From contig CM077115.1 in NCBI GenBank assembly GCA_039619475.1, positions 300,391,756-300,455,755 of the forward strand: a stretch of 64,000 nucleotides of DNA. Direction: 5' to 3'. Position 1 is the stretch's first letter. Each line of letters begins with the position of its first letter. Shown here piece by piece: positions 57,731 to 64,000 of the stretch. The notes beneath the pieces are model-generated. The model searched no databases. It had not been told where the DNA came from and worked only from the letters and a program-made list of their open reading frames with translations. A program made the translations under genes and the position numbers. Origin of the DNA: Icerya purchasi. Lineage: Eukaryota; Arthropoda; Insecta; Hemiptera; Monophlebidae.

Positions 57731-59577
57731 GGAAGAAAGAACGTGGAAAATTTTGATAAAAATTATTATAAACTGATCTATTTTATAATACAAAATTTCT
57801 AAATTTTAAAATAAATAATATTTGTATGAAATTTACTCATAAAGTGAGAATTTATTAACTTTTGAAACCGATTTTTTATTTAAACAATTAAATGATGTGT
57901 TTCTTTACGTCCATCCAACGCCAAAAATGTAAAAACTTCTACAAAACATCCTCCACCTTTTCTCTTACAATTCAGGTTTCATGTGCTATTCTAATAAGTA
58001 ATGTTTTCGCAAAAAATTTAAAAAGAAAAGACATTTTCAACGAACTACCTACGAACGGGATATCCCCTTATGAAATTATTTTTAACGGTGAAACTATGTT
58101 TTTTTTTTATTTTGTTGATACTATATTAGGTTTATAGACGAGTGAGACAGAAACTATTGTACGTGTCAACATCCTTTGCTAACGTTCTTTTCTTTTTCTG
58201 AACAGAAAAGTAAGAATAATAATTATGACATGTTTTACATGCATTCATTGTATACTTTATTATGTCCTCCTGTTAGAAATATTAACCATTTTCTTAGAAA
58301 TTTCGAATAGCTAATTTGTACGGGTTATGAACAATACAGGTAAATAAACGACATCTTTTATTTAACCGTTCACGATTTGCTAATATTAACAAATTGAAGC
58401 GCTGCACTTGCAATTCATAGAAAACAGCTTCATCCATTAACTTTCCCGTACTACGGTTATTGATAAGAATAATCTGTTCGAAAAATATTTACATCTTTAG
58501 CTTGCTTGCTAGTAATTCTTTTTCCAGCGAGATATTAACAACTGTTTTACGATAAAACTATAGAGTCAATTTCAAGAAAAATATACGATTTGTTCCGTGA
58601 CAATTTTATCACTTTTGCTTCTTTTTTTATCTCTATGGACTCGCATATTAGCAAATTTTCAAGATCCTATTCATCATCTTTTTCCGATCAATCCTAGCGA
58701 AACCTAAGTAAACTGGTCAAAGCGTGAGAGCCGGACCAAAAAATATAATTGACGTGCGTTTAAAATATATCAACATAAAAACTGGTTTCCATTCCTGTTG
58801 CAAACAGTTTCATTTTCAAGAAAAGAAATTAATAATTAGGTTTGATAAGTGGATAAAGTGCTTATTTATAAAATTCAGGTACCGGTCATTACAGTACACA
58901 TGGAGAAAATGAAAAAAAATAGGCACAAACTCGATGCTTAAAAATCATTCTGAAGAAATATTTAATTATTTGTTGGACTGCCTCTAATTCGTGTTAAAAA
59001 TTAGCGCATAATAAAGGAAAATAAATTTTCCGAGTGAAACAGGAAAGAACGGTTCTTCTAAATCCAGCTTAGTTAAACGAGTTACTCTACATTAATACTA
59101 ATATAAAATAATCTTAATTTACACCGTTTTATTCAAAGTACAGCTGTTATATATTTTATTTATTTGTAGATATATTTTAAAATATACATTATTTCAAAAA
59201 TAAATACACCCGCTATTTTATTACCCATAGCAAATTAGTAATCAAATAGAAAAATCAAAAAAAAAAAAAGTTTCTTAAAGTACAAAATTTTAATTTTTTA
59301 TATTAATAACCTGACCAAATTACAATATTCCCATAAAATTCCTTTTCGCTTGTATGCTTTTAGTGCTGTTTTATTCTTTCAGAATCCTCACTGGCGATCA
59401 ATATTTATCTGTTTTCTGAAGTAATGCTATATAATAATACTTTTGAGCCGGTCAAATAGTTGTTTAAAAATCGAAAATTTTTTATTAATTTACTTTGTTA
59501 ATTTTATTCAATTTTGTTACTAAACAAGCTGCTTTATTGATATTTTCGTATAAGTTATATTTCACACTAACAAGAAC
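57731..59577. other. Gene-free AT-rich stretch
   Basis: Frames at 57892-58137 and 58724-58912 show no recognisable domain. No repeat partner found. Confidence 0.4.
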
Positions 59578-59994
59578 CAAGGCCGTGTCCACGGGGGGGG
59601 GTTACCCCCCCCCCATGAGAACTGAAATAATTATTATAAATACACAAAAATCTGAAAAAAATCATAAATTTAAAATAAATATTGATTATTTTTTTGGATG
59701 TTCTTACCTACTTTTAAAAGAAAAAAGAAAAAATATGCTCCATATTTTTAGGTACTTCATTAATATGTTATGCAAAATTTTTTATTACGAATATAATTAA
59801 TAACGTATGTAATTTTTATTAATGTTCATATACGGGGTAATTCATTTATGTGAATTATTAATATATAAATCAAAATGATGGAAATTATTAATAGTACGAA
59901 TATTGGTGAAAAATGTATTGTTATTTATAAAATAAATATGCAAAGAAAATTTTCACCCCCCCCCCCCCCTTCCAAAATTCTGGGCACGAGCCTG
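59578..59994 (-). mobile_element. hAT-type MITE, family M, copy 5
   Basis: Starts CAAGGCCGTGTCCACGG and ends GGGCACGAGCCTG. A perfect 8-bp target duplication ACAAGAAC lies at 59570-59577 and 59995-60002. Long G- and C-runs inside the ends. Confidence 0.92.
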
Positions 59995-60397
59995 ACAAGA
60001 ACAACAGTTTCCAAGTGACTGCACTATGTTGTACATGGTGCAGGATTAAATATCAAGCTCTAAACTATTTATTTTTCAGGCGACTATATTCTAAAAAAAA
60101 GAGCATTTCTGTAGTCTCATGCGAGGCCTGACATATGAAAAACACAGTCTTGACTCTACTAAGTTTTTCGTTTTGCCAATGGATGAATTCCACAAATATT
60201 TTACGCTTGTTACAGTTCGATTAAGGTATATTTTTCATTTTTCTTACTTTTTCGTAAATCGATCTGCGGAGAAACAAATTGGTGTGTGTGCTTGAGCCCA
60301 CGCGACAGAAGTGAAAACTTCATTAAGGCGAGGTTAATCATACGAAATACAACTATTTCGTTTTTTTGTTCTATATTCATTAAGGCGAATAATATTT

Positions 60398-60439
<42 letters not shown>

Positions 60440-60965
60440 TATATAATTATAATTGTGTATAAATTACTCTGGTAAATTTTGCTCCGACTGATCTTCTATC
60501 GTACTCTAAAAATGAAACAATTGATTTGTGATAACTAAAATATGAAATGAATACTTTTGATTGAAATTTTGCTAAATATCTAAAATAATGAATTAAAATA
60601 AAAAAATAATTATAGAAAAAATGATGCTAAAACTTACCTGGCCACGAAATATTTTCGCTATTAGTAAAACACAGAAAGTGCCTAACGTCTCTTATACACA
60701 CACAACGAATTCTGTCACATTTACATATTTACACACGCGTATAATTTTTTAAAATAACGTATTAAATAAAACGTGTTGGTAAGGTATGTCGATGCTAAAT
60801 GCGACTGATGCGTTACGTTCTCTCATGTTACGGTTGCCGAGCGAGTATAGCTTTCTCTCACTCCCTCAGTCGACGAGAGCCGACTTTACCCGAACAAGCG
60901 TTACATAACCGAGCGTGACGGCTCAATCTCATTCAATACCCATAAAATCAAGTGCTTAGCGCGCC
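59995..60965. other. Spacer with a long TA microsatellite
   Basis: TA repeat at about 60403-60442. A slightly G/C-richer part (60820-60940) has no frame of interest. No gene seen. Confidence 0.45.
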
Positions 60966-61251
60966 CATTGGCGCACTCAAGGGGGGTGCCACGGGGCCAT
61001 TGCTCCCCCCCAAAAAAATCTTCGAAATGTTAATTTCGTTTTGTAATGTTTTGTTTTACTTAAATTTTTTTTAAAAACATACATATTTTCTTTTTACTTA
61101 TATTACAAGTATAATGTTATATACTTTTAGCTAATTTTTTTAAAAATAAAATTCGTATACTTATCTAATTTGTGCTTATTCGAGTTACCACCCCCTAACT
61201 CATCTTCTAAATTCTAGCCCCGCCCAAAAAAAAATCCTGAGTGCGCCTTTG
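60966..61251. mobile_element. hAT-type MITE, 286 bp
   Basis: Ends CATTGGCGCACTCAAGG and, on the other strand, CAAAGGCGCACTCAGG. A perfect 8-bp duplication AGCGCGCC lies at 60958-60965 and 61252-61259. G/C-rich ends, AT-rich core. Confidence 0.9.
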
Positions 61252-61489
61252 AGCGCGCCTAAATAAGTTTTCACTTCAAAAAAGCAAAAAATAATAAACG
61301 ATAATTGTTACCATATATAGAAGTACAGCAAAGCAGTTGAGTGAGCATCATGTACCAACCGCCAAGGGGATTCTGTATGATAAGTATGAATTATCGTAAT
61401 TTCAAATTACATAATACTGAATTAAAAATACGTATTTCCCTTGTAAAATTTTTGGAAATAATTTTTCCTAAGGCTAATCGACCAGAGGG

Positions 61490-62165
61490 CCCTGTTAAAA
61501 ATAAATATGAAAATGGGGGAATAATTTCTTAAGACAACAAACAAATTTTTTCAATAAAATTCAGATACTAAATCGATTTTGCTTTTTTTTTTAAATTCGT
61601 AATTTTTCATAATCATTAAAGTTAATTTATTTTTCATTTTTTTTTGTACGTGTAAAAATTCATTATAAAGCACATGGTTTTTCCTTGAAAGCAAAAAAAT
61701 ATATCATAATGGGAAACCATTTTTCGAAATTTCTTATTGAAATAACCCGCTAAATGAATTTGTATAATCACGAAATTATCTAGAGAGACGGAATTTTCTC
61801 ACCTTTTTTGGGCGTTACTCAGTTCATGTTTACCGATTTTCATTAGTACTTGGGTAGTATACTTTCTAATGAACAAAGAATCAGTAGAATCGGTCCGTAT
61901 GAATATAAGTCATGCGTTAACAAACATAAAAAAAAAAAATATGTAATCATAATTTCAAGTCTTCATAAGAGGAAATAACTTTTTTAAGCGATGATATATG
62001 AACAAAAAAGAACATTGAAAACCGTTGATTTATTTTCTGAGCAAATTAATTCCTAATTTCGCTCGGGTATTTTTTTGATTCAATGATCTTAAATTTAATA
62101 TTAACTAAAGAAAAAAAAATTAAAAACTCACTAACACTAAACTAGGTCTACTTTTGGAAAAAGGA
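61490..62165. repeat. Right copy of the diverged inverted-repeat pair
   Basis: Complement of 53465-54005 (see there). The outer tip reads CTAGGTCTACTTTTGGAAAAAGG. Between 61252 and 61489 a 63-codon frame (61341-61532) has no known domain. Confidence 0.75.
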
Positions 62166-62189
62166 CGAGTTTGAAATGTAACGAGGCTG

Positions 62190-62270
62190 AAATGATCTAG
62201 GCCGAAACATGTCGGGGCGAATCGCTGAAGCTGAATCGTTGAGGCCGAATCGTTGAGGCCGAAACGATAG
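62190..62270. repeat. Short imperfect tandem repeat
   Basis: Repeats of GAGGCCGAATCGTT / GAGGCCGAAACGAT / GAAGCTGAATCGTT in a row. The region 62271-63324 after it has no recognised gene; minus-strand frames at 62564-62148 and 63295-62876 lack known domains. Confidence 0.6.
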
Positions 62271-63324
62271 AAGAGACCCGTATACTCGTATATTGAGATA
62301 AACTCGTTTTTTCTCTTCGGTAAAATAATTCCAAATTATGTAATTACCGGCGCCAGTGACACTTACAGTATATATAACAACCGGAGTAGTTCCGCCTAGC
62401 AGAGCATCAAGCTTTTCAGAAAATAAAAGAAAGATTCGCGGAGAGGAGAAAAATTGCCTGCTTATAGAAGAAAAAGAAAAAAGAAACAGAAAAAATAAAC
62501 AATTCGCGATACCGTCGTAGAACGACGGTAATATCGCCGCAGCGAAGATGTCACGATGGCCCATCCCACATCTTCAATAAGAAATTCCTTTGACTATAAA
62601 ACGCGTATATTTTCCAAAAACAAAATTACAAAATAGGAAGAAACGACGTAACTGATGCGTAAAATTTGCTAAAGACTAGAAAAAAAAATAGACTAACTAC
62701 GAGTATTACAGAACTGTGTACTTGCGGCACGGCGCATAAGCTTGGCAAAACGGTAATACAACGCGACTAGATTCAAAGCTACCACGCTCGACGATGATCA
62801 AGAACGGAATAATACGTGGCCAGCACACTACCTGTCGTAACCACGTTAACAAAGTCTAGGCAGAAGTTTCTCAGATCACCGCGTTAACCCTGCCTGATTT
62901 TTCGGGATTTTTCGATAATCTTCCTTCGACTCAACGTTGCTCGGCACAGCTTCTAAGCACGTCACGACGTGCGCTCGCACCAGGCTCATACAGTAACCTC
63001 CGCTATCGGCAGCCAGCACCAATGCACACGCACACAGTCTCAACCGCGGCACAACTGTCCGTTCGACCGTGGTCGGGAATTTTGGTTTTAGCCGATAAGC
63101 ATCCTCGATAGCTACAAGCTGCGATAACGTCGAATAAAACCCGGTGGTTAGCCAACTGTTCAGGCCAAAAAATAAAAAAAAAACAAAAAAAATAAAAAAA
63201 ACCGTTGTTCCAGAGACCATAACTGAATAATGACTTTGCCAAAGAAAATATTTGATAACTCGAACACCGCTAAAAAATCGCGCCACAGGTACCAAATCCG
63301 CCTCAATATATCTATGTATATGTA

Positions 63325-63700
63325 AAGAGTACTTTTTTCGCGTTTCCCAATGGTATTATTAAATTAGCAATATAGACGTTACATGCTTAAACTTACGGCG
63401 GGACTTCTTGTTCATCAACTTGCACAGTAGTAAGAAGTGTATTCATTACGTTCCGTAAAACGAAAGCTACCGCCGAACGCAAACGCGAATCATGTGTAAA
63501 TGTGGCAAATTCTTCGCTATTACATGGTTCGTCGTTGCGTTTACGTTTGGCGGTAGTTTTCGTTTTCGAAAACATAATGAATATACTTCTTATTACTGTG
63601 CAAGTTGATGAACAAGAAGTCCCACCGTAAGTTTAAGCATGTAAAGTCTATATTGCTAATTTAATAATACTATTGGGAAACGCAAAAAAAGTATTATTTA
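63325..63700. repeat. Long hairpin (about 0.37 kb) with coding-like arms
   Basis: Arms of roughly 160-180 bp (63325-63490 and 63530-63700) are close reverse complements around a short centre. Shared blocks include GCGTTTCCCAAT, TTAAATTAGCAATATAGAC, CATGCTTAAACTTACGG and GGGACTTCTTGTTCATCAAC. Read outwards, each arm contains ATGAATA, a frame NxLLxTVQVDEQEVPP, then a GTAAGT donor-like site. It could be a foldback element or an inverted duplication of an exon. Confidence 0.75.
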
Positions 63701-63704
63701 TAAG

Positions 63705-63732
63705 TATATATATATATATATATATATATATT
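63705..63732. repeat. TA microsatellite
   Basis: Alternating TA run directly before the SINE head. Confidence 0.8.
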
Positions 63733-63736
63733 TAAG

Positions 63737-64000
63737 GCAGCGTGGTAGCCTAGTGGTTAAGGTGCTTGGCTACCAAGTCAGAGGTGTCATAGGTTATCGA
63801 GACTTCTCTCGTCCCGGATCCAGGTTGCTCCCAAGTTTGCCCAGTCTGCAATAATTGGGTAGCAGAGAAATCTGGGAAAGTAAAGGCGGCCGAAAGAAAG
63901 GAACTGGCCCCCCAGTATTCTCATCAGCTCCATTAGGCTTAGTACCATTATGAAAAGCTTCACAATCCCGACGCCCTATCAAGGGTATGGGACTTGCTTT
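63737..64000 (+). mobile_element. tRNA-derived SINE, runs off the window
   Basis: The 5' part resembles a tRNA: A box TAGCCTAGTGG (63746-63756) and, about 46 nt later, a B-box-like GGTTATCGAGAC (consensus GGTTCGANTCC with a 2-nt insertion). A non-tRNA body follows. The layout (tRNA head, unrelated body) is that of a SINE transcribed by RNA polymerase III. The 3' end is outside the window. Confidence 0.6.

Noticed and set aside
60403..60442. CRISPR-like or regulatory array
   Set aside because: A plain TA microsatellite. No CRISPR, operon or other prokaryotic signal occurs anywhere in the window.

Overview
The window is a piece of AT-rich eukaryotic nuclear DNA, almost certainly from an insect or other arthropod. 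Evidence: papain-family cysteine proteases of animal type, arthropod-type LINEs (Jockey-, RTE- and I-like), a Tc1/mariner element of IR/DR type, several hAT families and tRNA-derived SINE heads. The exact taxon cannot be read from the sequence; a hemipteran-like insect is a guess from the repeat style. Only three host genes are well supported. Nearly everything else recognisable is transposable-element debris.

Host genes, all on the + strand: (1) 3589-3921, a short secreted protein made of a signal peptide plus a cathepsin propeptide (I29) domain and no protease; (2) 25290-26600 and (3) 46562-47860, two intronless secreted proteases with the order signal peptide, cystatin-like domain, I29 propeptide, papain-like mature domain. 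Genes 2 and 3 lie in a direct segmental duplication (about 24262-28200 and 45515-49981) that carries promoter, coding region and 3' flank. Their cystatin-like halves are almost identical, whereas the mature protease halves differ strongly. Copy 3 has unusual substitutions next to the catalytic Cys and Asn. Together the three genes look like a local family of cysteine proteases with their own inhibitor modules.

Layout: 1-2.6 kb, LINE ORF1 and a LINE 3' end; 3.6-4.0 kb, the I29 gene; 5.5-9.0 kb, a 3.3-kb element with about 0.65-kb inverted arms next to a LINE reverse-transcriptase fragment; 9.7-10 kb, a LINE 3' end; 12.5-13.0 kb, nested MITEs; 13.5-15.2 kb, a Tc1-like element with a broken transposase; 15.2-19.3 kb, a 4.1-kb interval bounded by inverted repeats and containing smaller hAT-type elements; 19.7-21.6 kb, hAT remnants; 24.3-28.2 kb, duplication copy A; 29.5-31.5 kb, another inverted-repeat-bounded interval; 32.2-33.8 kb, a LINE; 34-37.6 kb, pseudo-tRNA/SINE, three hAT-type elements and a LINE end; 39.1-43.9 kb, LINE fragments, hAT MITEs and a hairpin resembling a Penelope-type hammerhead terminus; 45.5-50 kb, duplication copy B; 50-53.4 kb, a ZBED5-like hAT remnant split by two LINE insertions, each with clear target-site duplications; 53.5-62.2 kb, a diverged inverted-repeat pair enclosing a LINE and three hAT-type elements; 62.2-64 kb, short tandem repeats, a 0.37-kb hairpin and a tRNA-derived SINE running off the end.

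All comparisons were made by eye; no alignments or searches were run. Identity statements are therefore qualitative unless residues are listed.
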